From Bacteroides sp. SM23_62 (GTDB taxonomy: Bacteria > Bacteroidota > Bacteroidia > Bacteroidales > SM23-62): DNA of 35,400 nt. Location: contig LJUP01000013.1 in NCBI GenBank assembly GCA_001303955.1, positions 1 through 35,400 on the forward strand, written 5' to 3'. Under the pieces are notes generated by a model. That model searched no databases and was not told the origin of the DNA. It saw only the letters and a program-made list of their open reading frames with translations. This document shows positions 1-8,011 of the stretch, piece after piece; within the stretch, counting starts at the first letter, position 1; each line of letters starts with the position of its first letter. A program made the position numbers and the translations under genes.

Positions 1-1947
1 GCTGATTCCCTTGCCGAACTGGTTGCCACACTGGATTGGGACAGACTGCTTTCAGATGATATTCCCCGCAGAGAATTGTCCATCGAGGAAAAGCCTGATT
101 ATGACCGTTTCATTGTCAACTTCCCCTTGCAGGAAAGGAAAGTCAAACTGCCCGCGGGTGTTGTGACAGGCCAGAACATTGAAAACCTGTTTGCCGAACT
201 TTGCTCACATGTGCATAATATACAGGATTTCAATCAATTCCAGATTCCATTCTTATGTGTTTCGGCTGACGTGGCCACCGGTACCGAAGTCATACACCGG
301 GAAGGATACCTGCCATCCGCGCTGCGGGCGACCATGGCTATTCCCTCTGTATTCACACCGCAGAATATCGATGGAAGACTGCTGATCGACGGGGGTGTCC
401 TGAATAATTTCCCGGTAGATCACGTACAGGAAATGGGGGCTGATATACTGATCGGTGTGAATGTAGGCTATCAGCCATTCAAGGCAGAAGATGAAGTCAA
501 CTTTCTGGAAGTGATGGAACAGACCGTGTTCCTTACCTCACAAAAAAGAAGTGAAGAAAACATAAAACTGTGTGATATATATATCGAGCCCGACATTGAC
601 GGATACAGTTCCACCAGTTTCAATGCGGGTGATTCACTCATCATTCGCGGTGAGCGTGCCGCCAGGGAATATTTTGACCAGTTCAGGGCACTGGCCGACT
701 CCTTGAACAATATCGAGCACATACCGTATGTGAATCCCTCCTTTGAACCTTTGGATTCGTTTCTGATCAGTGAAATACATGTCGATGGTGTAGAAAAGGT
801 TTCGGGGAGGTTGCTGTCAGGTAAACTCAACCTGAATGTCCTGGAAAAGGTCTCCCCGCAACAAGTCTCCGAGGCCATCGATAATGTATACAGCAGCCTT
901 TTCTTCGAGAAAGTGACCTATGAGCTGGAGCCCTTGGAGGATGAGGTTCTGGGACCAAGTGTCAGGCTGAAAATAAAAGTAAAGGAGCGAAAAGGCGGTC
1001 AGCTGATGGTCGGACTGAATTACAACACCACCTACAAGGCCTCCATCACACTTAACACCACCTTCCGGAATGTCCTGCTGAACGGCACCAAGTTATCGCT
1101 GAACATGGCACTCGGGGAAAACCAGTACTTTCTGGCCCGTTATGAAAAAAACAACGGATGGAGACCGGGCTTTGTGGTTGATCTGAAGGGACAAAACTTT
1201 GACCTGAATATCTATACCGGTGGTATCAAGGGGGGCGTCATTGATTATGCTGATATGGGCGCTGCCATCTATATGCAATCCATCATCGGGAAGTCCTATG
1301 CATTCGGCTTCGGGGGTGAGTTTGAAAGGATCACTTTGAGACCCGACATAGGTGAAGTTATCCCCGGCAGGCAATCCGATAACCATTACAACCTGCTTGG
1401 CTATATCGACCTGGATACTTATGACAACCGGTTCTTCCCTACCTCCGGCACAAGGTTTAACGCCCTTTATAAGTTTATCAATGACACGGAACTGAAAAAC
1501 AACCATTTCCTTCGACTGGAGTTTGAACAGGCGGCCAGGCTCAGCAAGAGGTTCACACTGCTGCCCCGCGCTTATGGAGGCATAACTACTGCAGATTCCT
1601 CACTGCGGATGTATCAATTCTATCTCGGGGGACTGAACAGGGCGCATCGGAAGGGGATCCTGCCATTTACCGGCCTGGACTTCATGGAAAAATCCGGGCG
1701 GAATGTCCTTGTGCTTGGATTGGACCTGCAATATAATTTCTGGAGATCAAATTACCTGGTGCTGAGGACAAATGTCGGTAATACAAGCTGGGAGCTGGAA
1801 GACACCATACTGTTCCAGTCAGCCTTTTCCGGATTCGGACTGACACTGGGCAATATGAGCCTGATCGGCCCCATTGAATTCACCCTCATGCGATCAAATC
1901 TCCGGGATGATTTCCTTTTTTATATCAATATCGGATATTACTTCTGA
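1..1947 (+). CDS. Patatin-like phospholipase fused to an outer-membrane beta-barrel (5'-partial)
   Basis: The reading frame is open from base 1, so the N-terminus, including the expected GxSxG nucleophile elbow of the patatin lipase fold, lies outside the window. The visible part holds the second half of the patatin domain with the catalytic aspartate in LLIDGGVLNNFP (Asp codon at 388-390). A POTRA-like segment follows (starting near LISEIHVDGVEKVSG, about bases 765-985), then a BamA/surface-antigen-type barrel of alternating strands ending in a terminal aromatic (IGYYF), which is the usual outer-membrane insertion signal. This order matches the PlpD-like patatin/autotransporter family. The likely role is an outer-membrane-anchored phospholipase or lipid hydrolase; its substrate is not evident. 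The gene after it starts 50 bases downstream on the same strand. The TTG at 76 is internal and is not the start. Confidence 0.85.
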   Translation, partial: ADSLAELVATLDWDRLLSDDIPRRELSIEEKPDYDRFIVNFPLQERKVKLPAGVVTGQNIENLFAELCSHVHNIQDFNQFQIPFLCVSADVATGTEVIHREGYLPSALRATMAIPSVFTPQNIDGRLLIDGGVLNNFPVDHVQEMGADILIGVNVGYQPFKAEDEVNFLEVMEQTVFLTSQKRSEENIKLCDIYIEPDIDGYSSTSFNAGDSLIIRGERAAREYFDQFRALADSLNNIEHIPYVNPSFEPLDSFLISEIHVDGVEKVSGRLLSGKLNLNVLEKVSPQQVSEAIDNVYSSLFFEKVTYELEPLEDEVLGPSVRLKIKVKERKGGQLMVGLNYNTTYKASITLNTTFRNVLLNGTKLSLNMALGENQYFLARYEKNNGWRPGFVVDLKGQNFDLNIYTGGIKGGVIDYADMGAAIYMQSIIGKSYAFGFGGEFERITLRPDIGEVIPGRQSDNHYNLLGYIDLDTYDNRFFPTSGTRFNALYKFINDTELKNNHFLRLEFEQAARLSKRFTLLPRAYGGITTADSSLRMYQFYLGGLNRAHRKGILPFTGLDFMEKSGRNVLVLGLDLQYNFWRSNYLVLRTNVGNTSWELEDTILFQSAFSGFGLTLGNMSLIGPIEFTLMRSNLRDDFLFYINIGYYF

Positions 1948-1997
1948 CCCTCCCCGCTGCATTCAATTCCCCAGGATTCCTTAACTTGTACGTAGCC

Positions 1998-3008
1998 ATG
2001 AGAACCGCGCAATTCTATCGGAAATTAGAGGATGGCAAGGTACAATGCCTCCTGTGTCCTCATCTCTGTACCCTTTCTGAGGGAAAAACAGGGAAATGCG
2101 GGGTAAGGAGAAATGTGAATGCCGATCTGGTCTCTGAGATTTACGGGAAAGTTTCTGCCATCCATTACGACCCCATTGAGAAAAAGCCCCTTTATCATTT
2201 TCATCCTGGGAATATTATACTGTCCATTGGCAGCATAGGGTGTAACCTGAGCTGCAGTTTTTGCCAGAATTGTGATATTTCCCAGGCCAGTGTACCAGGA
2301 TTCCCCTGGCTGAAGGATTATTCCCCGGATGAGATCGTCCAGATGGCTGCCGGTCATGATAACAACATCGGCATAGCCTTTACCTACAACGAACCCACCA
2401 TCTCCTATGAATATATCCTGGAGATTGCCAGGCTGGCCAATGGCTTGGGAATGAAAACTGCCATGGTCTCCAATGGTTATATCAACCGGGAACCCCTGGT
2501 CCGGTTACTTCCGTTCATGGATGCGTTCAACATTGACCTGAAGGCTTTCCGGGATGATTTTTACAAGGTACAGACAGGTGCAAGCCTTTCCCCGGTACTT
2601 GAAACACTGAAGATCCTCAACGAAGCCGGGAAACACATTGAAATCACCAATCTTATTATTCCTGGACTGAATGACGATCCGGCCGTTTTTTCCGAAATGA
2701 TCGACTGGATATCTGCAGAACTAGGTATGTATACGGTTCTTCACCTTTCAAGGTATTTCCCGCATCACAAGCTTACCATAGGTCCGACACCGGTTGATAC
2801 CCTCAGGGACCTTTTTGCCCTTGCGAGCCAAAAGCTCCGCTATGTCTACCTCGGGAATGTCGCCTCCAATAGAGGTCAGCAGACCAGGTGTGCGGAATGC
2901 GGGGAATTGCTTATCGAACGTGCCGGATATCACACCGAACTAAGAAACATCACGCCAGATACAAAATGCAATAAGTGTGGTTCCCCTGTTCAAAATCTAA
3001 TATTATGA
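1998..3008 (+). CDS. amrS: AmmeMemoRadiSam system radical SAM enzyme
   Basis: This 336-residue radical SAM protein has the iron-sulfur motif CNLSCSFC (Cys82, Cys86, Cys89) in a GCNLSCSFCQN context. An N-terminal cysteine cluster (Cys17, Cys20, Cys24, Cys34 in CLLCPHLC and GKCGV) and a C-terminal pair of CxxC motifs look like additional metal sites. The N-terminal pattern and length match the AmrS family, relatives of pyruvate formate-lyase activases; the reaction is not established. The ATG at 1998 was chosen because family members begin with a similar FYxKLEDGKVxCLLCPH sequence; an in-frame TTG at 1986 would add four residues. Its stop overlaps the start of amrB in an ATGA, indicating translational coupling and a shared function. 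Confidence 0.92.
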   Translation: MRTAQFYRKLEDGKVQCLLCPHLCTLSEGKTGKCGVRRNVNADLVSEIYGKVSAIHYDPIEKKPLYHFHPGNIILSIGSIGCNLSCSFCQNCDISQASVPGFPWLKDYSPDEIVQMAAGHDNNIGIAFTYNEPTISYEYILEIARLANGLGMKTAMVSNGYINREPLVRLLPFMDAFNIDLKAFRDDFYKVQTGASLSPVLETLKILNEAGKHIEITNLIIPGLNDDPAVFSEMIDWISAELGMYTVLHLSRYFPHHKLTIGPTPVDTLRDLFALASQKLRYVYLGNVASNRGQQTRCAECGELLIERAGYHTELRNITPDTKCNKCGSPVQNLIL

Positions 3009-3838
3009 GAGTAAGAACGCCAAAAGTTGCCGGGGCTTTTTATCCTGGGACTGAAAACGAGATCGACCGTCTGGTCCAGCAAATACGCGAGACAGAATCA
3101 GAAAAAATCGATTATTCATATGCCCTGAAGGAAATCATAGGCTGCGTGGTACCCCATGCCGGTTATATATATTCGGGTTATGAAGCAATGCATTTTTTCG
3201 AAATCATCAAAAGATCGTCCACAAATTATGATACATTCATCATCATCAATCCGAATCATACGGGATATGGCGAATACATAGAGGTAGATTCCAATGATTC
3301 CTGGGACACCCCCCTCGGAAATGTTCCGGTCGATACCGATTTTGCCCGCCGACTTGACCTTCCCAGGTCCGACCGTGCCCAGATGCAGGAGCATTCCGCC
3401 GAGGTGATGCTGCCCTTGCTCCAGGAATCCCTTTCCCCCGGTTTCCGAATAGTTCCCATCAGCATGTTACGCCAGAATCCAATCACCGCCATGGAGCTTG
3501 CTGATAAGATCATGGATACAAACAAGGTACTGAAGAGAAAATTAATGATCATCGCTTCTTCGGATTTCACGCATTTTGAAAGCCCGGTGGATGGCAAAAT
3601 GAAAGACGATATGGTACTTGAACAGATCGAAAAGCAGGACTCGGAAAAGCTGTATGACACGGTCATTCAGAACCGGATATCGGTTTGCGGATATGGCCCC
3701 ATCATGACCCTGATCGAATATAGCAAGATGGTGGCAGACAGTCCGTTATCGACCATACTTGCCAGGGGACATTCGGGCAAGACGAGGCCTTCCTCATCGG
3801 TGGTTGATTACATTACCATATTGTTTTACCATGATTGA
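3005..3838 (+). CDS. amrB: AmmeMemoRadiSam system protein B (MEMO1 family)
   Basis: This 277-residue protein has the MEMO1/AmrB fold signature from the N-terminal RTPKVAGAFYPG onward. The metal-site residues of human MEMO1 have clear counterparts: His51 in VPHAGYIYSG, His85 in NPNHTGYG, His190 in SSDFTHFE and Cys228 in ISVCGYGP. The family resembles class III extradiol dioxygenases, and its bacterial role is unknown. The start at 3005 overlaps the amrS stop (ATGA). Upstream in-frame codons at 2975 would lie inside amrS and add non-family sequence. AmrA (AMMECR1 domain) is neither fused to this protein nor encoded next to it, although many genomes keep the three together. Confidence 0.92.
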   Translation: MRVRTPKVAGAFYPGTENEIDRLVQQIRETESEKIDYSYALKEIIGCVVPHAGYIYSGYEAMHFFEIIKRSSTNYDTFIIINPNHTGYGEYIEVDSNDSWDTPLGNVPVDTDFARRLDLPRSDRAQMQEHSAEVMLPLLQESLSPGFRIVPISMLRQNPITAMELADKIMDTNKVLKRKLMIIASSDFTHFESPVDGKMKDDMVLEQIEKQDSEKLYDTVIQNRISVCGYGPIMTLIEYSKMVADSPLSTILARGHSGKTRPSSSVVDYITILFYHD

Positions 3839-3844
3839 GCTCCC

Positions 3845-4588
3845 GTGACAAAAAAAGAATATTATTTGCATGTCCTGGTGGAAGAAGGGGATTGGACCGC
3901 ATACCTGTTGGAAAATTCGGGGCTCCCGGGACCCAGGGCGAACCTGGAATTAACGCTGGCCTATGTAGAGCTGGGAGCTGAAAAAGATTTCATTCCGCTG
4001 TTGGATTATACACCCGACCTGGCTCCGGAGAACACCCCCGAGGAGTTCCTTGCTTTCTGTGGCACAGTGGGACTCGGTGAGCTCATTGCCAACGGGCTGC
4101 GGGAGTATCTTCCGGACCTGCGCAAACAGGCCTCTGATCCCCGATGGAGGATCCGGGAAGCAGTGGCCATGGCCCTGAAGATCATAGGCAAACATGATTT
4201 TTACCTGCTCTCGTTTATCTGCAGTGAATGGGTCCGTGGTAATTTTTTGGAGCAAAGGGCACTGGCGGCAGGCATCTGTGAACCTGAATTGCTGTCAGAC
4301 CCCAGGCATGCTGAACTGGCATTACAATTGCTTGACCAGATCACCCACCTGCTATCGGGCGTTGAAAACAGGAAATTGAATGATTTCAGGGTACTCCGGA
4401 AAGGCCTGGGATACTGCTGGTCAGTCGCTGTCGCGGCCAACCCTGAATGCGGAAAGCCAGCCTTTGAAAAACTGTTTGATCTCAATGATAAGGATGTCAA
4501 CTGGATCATCAGGGAAAACCTGAAAAAAAACCGCATGGCCAAAATGGATGCTGCATGGGTTGATGCCCTTTCAGCCAGGTTAAAATGA
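3845..4588 (+). CDS. HEAT-repeat-like protein in the amr operon
   Basis: This 247-residue soluble protein begins at a GTG six bases after the amrB stop, so it is almost certainly co-transcribed. No signal peptide or membrane segment is visible. The middle contains a HEAT-like helix pair (RKQASDPRWRIREAVAMAL, about residues 97-115), and the remainder is predicted helical by its leucine spacing. Proteins of this kind are usually scaffolds that bind partner proteins. I do not recognise a named family. Its position right behind amrB makes it a candidate partner of the AmmeMemoRadiSam proteins, but that is inference from location only. Confidence 0.7.
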   Translation: MTKKEYYLHVLVEEGDWTAYLLENSGLPGPRANLELTLAYVELGAEKDFIPLLDYTPDLAPENTPEEFLAFCGTVGLGELIANGLREYLPDLRKQASDPRWRIREAVAMALKIIGKHDFYLLSFICSEWVRGNFLEQRALAAGICEPELLSDPRHAELALQLLDQITHLLSGVENRKLNDFRVLRKGLGYCWSVAVAANPECGKPAFEKLFDLNDKDVNWIIRENLKKNRMAKMDAAWVDALSARLK

Positions 4589-4606
4589 CGTATACATTAC
4601 AATTCA

Positions 4607-5083
4607 ATGAAGCTTAATATCATTATTATCGCTCCCCTGAGCCTGGTTGTGCTGCTGTCCGGATGTGACACCTGCGATAAAAGTGAATGTGTTGAACCGC
4701 CGGATCCCTTCAAATTCAGGATCATAGACAAAACCAGCAAGGAAGATCTTGTTTTTTCCGAAAAACCGCGTTATCATCCGGATACTATCAGGTTGTTTTA
4801 TTACCAGGACGAGGAACAGATCGATCTTCCGCTTCGAAAAATAACAAATGAGTTACATTATAATGTATTCAGCAACCAGCTCCTGCCTTATGTGAGCGCC
4901 GCAGAAAACATCAAGGACTTTTACCTGCAACTCAACTACCATGATGTCGATACGCTTTTGATAGATGTCAGGCAGATCGATTTTGAATGCTGTACGGTCT
5001 TTCAGTATGCCCAGTCCTATTACAATGGCCACATTCTGAAAAGAAGTCAGGACGATTATACCGTTTTCCTGATTGAAAAATAA
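4607..5083 (+). CDS. Small putative lipoprotein, family unknown
   Basis: This 158-residue protein has a classical lipoprotein signal: a hydrophobic stretch followed by the lipobox LLSGC (cysteine at residue 20), then a cysteine-rich start of the mature part (DTCDKSEC). The mature region is polar, with mixed strand-like pattern and a later pair of adjacent cysteines (FECCTVF), so disulfides or a metal site are possible. It starts 18 bases after the HEAT-like gene and probably ends this operon. I do not recognise the family; function unknown. Confidence 0.7.
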   Translation: MKLNIIIIAPLSLVVLLSGCDTCDKSECVEPPDPFKFRIIDKTSKEDLVFSEKPRYHPDTIRLFYYQDEEQIDLPLRKITNELHYNVFSNQLLPYVSAAENIKDFYLQLNYHDVDTLLIDVRQIDFECCTVFQYAQSYYNGHILKRSQDDYTVFLIEK

Positions 5084-5166
5084 TCCCCGGTCAGGCGAAA
5101 ATTTACCATGTTTTTAACAAATCCTGAGGATCAGAATAACCACTTTTAGGATTCAATTATACAGAT

Positions 5167-5727
5167 ATGGCAGTAAATGTTTCCATGTGGCGCAAAGCAA
5201 TGCGCGTTATTCCAAGGTTATCCAAAGAAGAATGGGATGTCCTTGATGTAATCTCAAAGTGGCTTATTTCAACAAGGGCGGCAGTTTTTGTCATGACAGA
5301 GATCGCTGCAGGCATCGGGGGGATCCTGGCCTACCGGAACGAGAGTTTCTACTGGCCGTATTTCCTGACCGCCATGATCGGGTTAGTTTTCGCACATGCC
5401 AGCAACAATCTTTTTAATGATTATATTGATTATAAAAGGGGACTGGACAAGGATAACTACTACCGTGCCCAGTATGGACCCCAGCCACTCGAACATGGGT
5501 TGATGTCCCAGAAGCAGTTCATGGGTTATATAGGCGTATCATTGCTGGTGGCATCCACGGGGATCACGACCCTGGTGCTGCTGGCAACCGGATTGTTTTT
5601 CCTGCTTTTCTATACCTGGCCCCTTTATCTCTCTGCCCATGCCTTCCAGTATAACAAGCGGTTCGGGTCGTTGTTTCTTTTGGGACTCATCATCGATGTG
5701 ATTCTTGTCAAGACCGGAGTCTATTAA
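5167..5727 (+). CDS. UbiA/MenA-type prenyltransferase, C-terminally truncated
   Basis: This 186-residue membrane protein carries the first aspartate-rich motif of the UbiA superfamily, NDYIDYKRGLD (Asn84, Asp85, Asp88, Asp94), in a MenA-like context, plus the Bacteroidota family block YGPQPLEHG and the helix ending FYTWPL. Full-length members run to about 290-300 residues and continue after FYTxPL with a GLGE-type segment and a second aspartate-rich motif; here homology stops at FYTWPL and about 33 unrelated residues follow before TAA. No other frame downstream restores the missing half by eye. It is therefore probably a remnant or partial enzyme that cannot bind prenyl diphosphate normally. 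An ATG at 5185 is an alternative start. The frame itself is intact, so I call it CDS rather than pseudogene. Confidence 0.7.
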   Translation: MAVNVSMWRKAMRVIPRLSKEEWDVLDVISKWLISTRAAVFVMTEIAAGIGGILAYRNESFYWPYFLTAMIGLVFAHASNNLFNDYIDYKRGLDKDNYYRAQYGPQPLEHGLMSQKQFMGYIGVSLLVASTGITTLVLLATGLFFLLFYTWPLYLSAHAFQYNKRFGSLFLLGLIIDVILVKTGVY

Positions 5728-5764
5728 TCCCCTGAAGCCGGGACCTAACATATCACCCAACATG

Positions 5765-5801
5765 GACCTGTCAGATCTTCGTCATGTTGACAGGTTTTTT
5801 T
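5765..5801 (+). terminator. Intrinsic terminator after the prenyltransferase remnant
   Basis: A perfect 8-bp stem, ACCTGTCA (5766-5773) with TGACAGGT (5788-5795), encloses a 14-base loop and runs directly into seven T residues (5795-5801). A G-T pair can extend the stem by one. It lies between the truncated prenyltransferase and the next oxidoreductase gene on the plus strand, so it separates those transcription units. Confidence 0.8.
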
Positions 5802-5827
5802 ATCTTTAAAAAAAACTTAACTGTATC

Positions 5828-6988
5828 ATGACCAAGAGAAAAATCAGAATGGGAATGGTGGGCGGAGGCCCCGGTTCCTTCATCGGTAAATTCCATGTAA
5901 AAGCCGCACATCTCGACGGCCAGACAGAACTGGTCTGCGGCGCATTTGACATTGACCCGGCCAATTCCAAATTACAGGGACGGGAGTATTACCTGGACCC
6001 CTCACGGGCCTACGATAACTTCCCCGAAATGATCGCCCGGGAAAAGGAACTTCCCGAAAACGTGCGGATGGATTTTGTTTCCATCACCACGCCCAATTAT
6101 GTTCATTATGAACCTGCCAGGCTTGCCCTGGAAAACGGTTTTCATGTCGTCAGCGACAAGCCCCTTACCAATGATACCGAAGATGCCAGAAAACTTGTCA
6201 GGCTGGTGGAAGATACCGGTTTGATCTTTGCGGTAACCCATGCCTATACGGGTTATCCCATGGTGAAGGAAGCCAGGCATATTGTGCAGTCCGGCAAGCT
6301 CGGAAAGATCCGCAAGGTGGTTTCTGAATATCCGCAGGGATGGCTTTCCGAGCCCATGGAAGGAATCGGTAACATGCAGGCCGACTGGAGACTTGACCCC
6401 GCCCGTTCCGGGAAATCAAACTGCATGGGTGACATCGGCACCCATGCCCTTAACCTGGCCGAATATGTAACCGGGCTGAAGGTAACCCAGCTTTGTGCAG
6501 ATGTCAGCACCCTGGTTGAAGGCAGGAGGCTGGATGATGACGGCAATGTACTGGTCAGGTTTGATAACGGGGCCAGGGGCATCATTTATGCCAGCCAGAT
6601 CTCGGCAGGTGAGGAGAACGGGCTGAAGATACGGGTTTATGGGGAGAAAGGTGGACTGGAATGGATACAGGTGGAGCCCAATACGCTGACCGTAAAATGG
6701 CTCGATAAACCCGTGGAGGTGATCCGTCCGGGTAATCCCTGGTGCTCGGATATAGCCAAATACAATACCCGTTTCCCCGCCGGCCACCCGGAAGGATTGA
6801 TAGAAGCATTCGGCAACGTTTACCGCAATGTTGCCACCTGTATACAGCACCGCCTGGAAGGCAAGCAACCGCCTGCCGAGGCACTTGATTTTCCCACCGT
6901 TCACGACGGATTAAGGGGCATGCTGTTCATTGACGCTGTGCTTGAATCGAGCGAAAGTGACAGCAAATGGCTGGATTTCCCGAATTAA
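5828..6988 (+). CDS. Gfo/Idh/MocA family oxidoreductase
   Basis: This 386-residue protein has an N-terminal Rossmann fold with the glycine-rich turn VGGGPGSFIG (residues 11-20) and the family lysine in SDKPLTND (Lys111; the usual EKP is DKP here). The C-terminal half has the substrate-side motif MGDIGTHALNL with Asp202 and His206. Such enzymes oxidise or reduce sugar hydroxyls with NAD(P). No signal peptide is seen, so it is cytoplasmic. A sugar-isomerase-like gene begins 16 bases after its stop, a pairing common in Bacteroidota sugar loci, including ones proposed to work through 3-keto sugars. Substrate unknown. It follows a strong terminator, so its own promoter should lie within 5802-5827 or overlap the terminator. 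Confidence 0.9.
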   Translation: MTKRKIRMGMVGGGPGSFIGKFHVKAAHLDGQTELVCGAFDIDPANSKLQGREYYLDPSRAYDNFPEMIAREKELPENVRMDFVSITTPNYVHYEPARLALENGFHVVSDKPLTNDTEDARKLVRLVEDTGLIFAVTHAYTGYPMVKEARHIVQSGKLGKIRKVVSEYPQGWLSEPMEGIGNMQADWRLDPARSGKSNCMGDIGTHALNLAEYVTGLKVTQLCADVSTLVEGRRLDDDGNVLVRFDNGARGIIYASQISAGEENGLKIRVYGEKGGLEWIQVEPNTLTVKWLDKPVEVIRPGNPWCSDIAKYNTRFPAGHPEGLIEAFGNVYRNVATCIQHRLEGKQPPAEALDFPTVHDGLRGMLFIDAVLESSESDSKWLDFPN

Positions 6989-7004
6989 ATAACACACCAG
7001 AATC

Positions 7005-8000
7005 ATGTCAAGACCTGTAACTTTATTTACCGGACAGTGGGCGGACCTCCCGCTGGAAACCATGTGTGAAAAAACCAGCTCATTCGGTTATGATGGCATA
7101 GAACTGGCCTGCTGGGGAGATCATTTTGAAGTGGATAGGGCCGACGAGGCTTACTGCAAGGAGAAACTGGCACTGCTTAAAAAACATGACCTGGAACTGT
7201 ATGCCATATCCACCCACCTGGTCAGCCAGGCCGTCTGCGACAATATCGACGCTCGGCACCAATCCATCCTGCCTGATTATATCTGGGGGGATGGGGACCC
7301 TGAGGGTGTGCGGCAGCGTGCCGCTGAGGAGATGAAAAAAACGGCTGCGGCTGCCAGACGCCTTGGTGTCAAGGTGGTAAACGGTTTTACCGGCAGTTCC
7401 ATCTGGCATCTGCTTTACTCCTTCCCTCCTGTTTCGGATGATTTGATTGATAAGGGATACCAGGATTTTGCCAGCCGCTGGATCCCCATCCTGGATGAAT
7501 TTAAAAAGCAGGGCGTCAGGTACGGGCTGGAAGTCCATCCCACAGAAATCGCCTTTGACATTGCCTCGGCCGAACGTGCCCTGGAGGCTGTGGACCATCA
7601 TCCCGCTTTCGGATTCAACTACGACCCCAGCCATTTTGGTTACCAGGGAGTGGACTATGTGGAGTTCATCTACCGCTTCAGTGAGAGGATATTCCATGTG
7701 CATATCAAAGATGCCAAATGGTCAGATGTGCCGACAGAAGCCGGGGTGTTCGGGGGACACATACCCTTCGGGGACAGGCGAAGGTTCTGGGATTTTGCCA
7801 GTCCGGGCCGCGGTGATACCAACTTAGAAGAGATCATCCGCGCCCTGAACCGCATTCAATACGATGGTCCCCTTTCAGTGGAATGGGAAGATCCGGGTAT
7901 GGACCGTGAACATGGTGCCACGGAGGCCTGTGAGTTTGTAAAGGACCTGGACTTCAAGCCCGCCGCCCAGGCATTTGATGATGCCTTCCAGAAAGACTGA
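7005..8000 (+). CDS. Sugar phosphate isomerase/epimerase-like TIM barrel
   Basis: This 331-residue AP-endonuclease-2-type TIM barrel shows the metal-binding pattern of xylose-isomerase-like epimerases: Glu176 and His178 in YGLEVHPTE, Asp207 and His210 in NYDPSHFGY, the HVHIKDAKW segment (about 231-239), and glutamates in [10 protein letters not shown] (Glu293/Glu295). No signal peptide is present. It is the second gene of a two-gene unit with the Gfo/Idh/MocA oxidoreductase. The likely role is isomerisation, epimerisation or lyase chemistry on a sugar or keto-sugar made by its partner; the substrate cannot be read from sequence. Its stop is only 11 bases from the stop of the convergent permease gene. 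Confidence 0.88.
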   Translation: MSRPVTLFTGQWADLPLETMCEKTSSFGYDGIELACWGDHFEVDRADEAYCKEKLALLKKHDLELYAISTHLVSQAVCDNIDARHQSILPDYIWGDGDPEGVRQRAAEEMKKTAAAARRLGVKVVNGFTGSSIWHLLYSFPPVSDDLIDKGYQDFASRWIPILDEFKKQGVRYGLEVHPTEIAFDIASAERALEAVDHHPAFGFNYDPSHFGYQGVDYVEFIYRFSERIFHVHIKDAKWSDVPTEAGVFGGHIPFGDRRRFWDFASPGRGDTNLEEIIRALNRIQYDGPLSVEWEDPGMDREHGATEACEFVKDLDFKPAAQAFDDAFQKD

Positions 8001-8011
8001 CCATCAGGAGA

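Noticed and set aside
5119-5153. Inverted repeat AATCCT/AGGATT before the prenyltransferase remnant
   Set aside because: Six-base arms separated by 22 bases are expected by chance and no promoter or T-run accompanies them.
7080-7703. Long minus-strand frame (207 codons) inside the isomerase gene
   Set aside because: The plus strand encodes a TIM barrel with all metal ligands; the antisense frame has no family resemblance.
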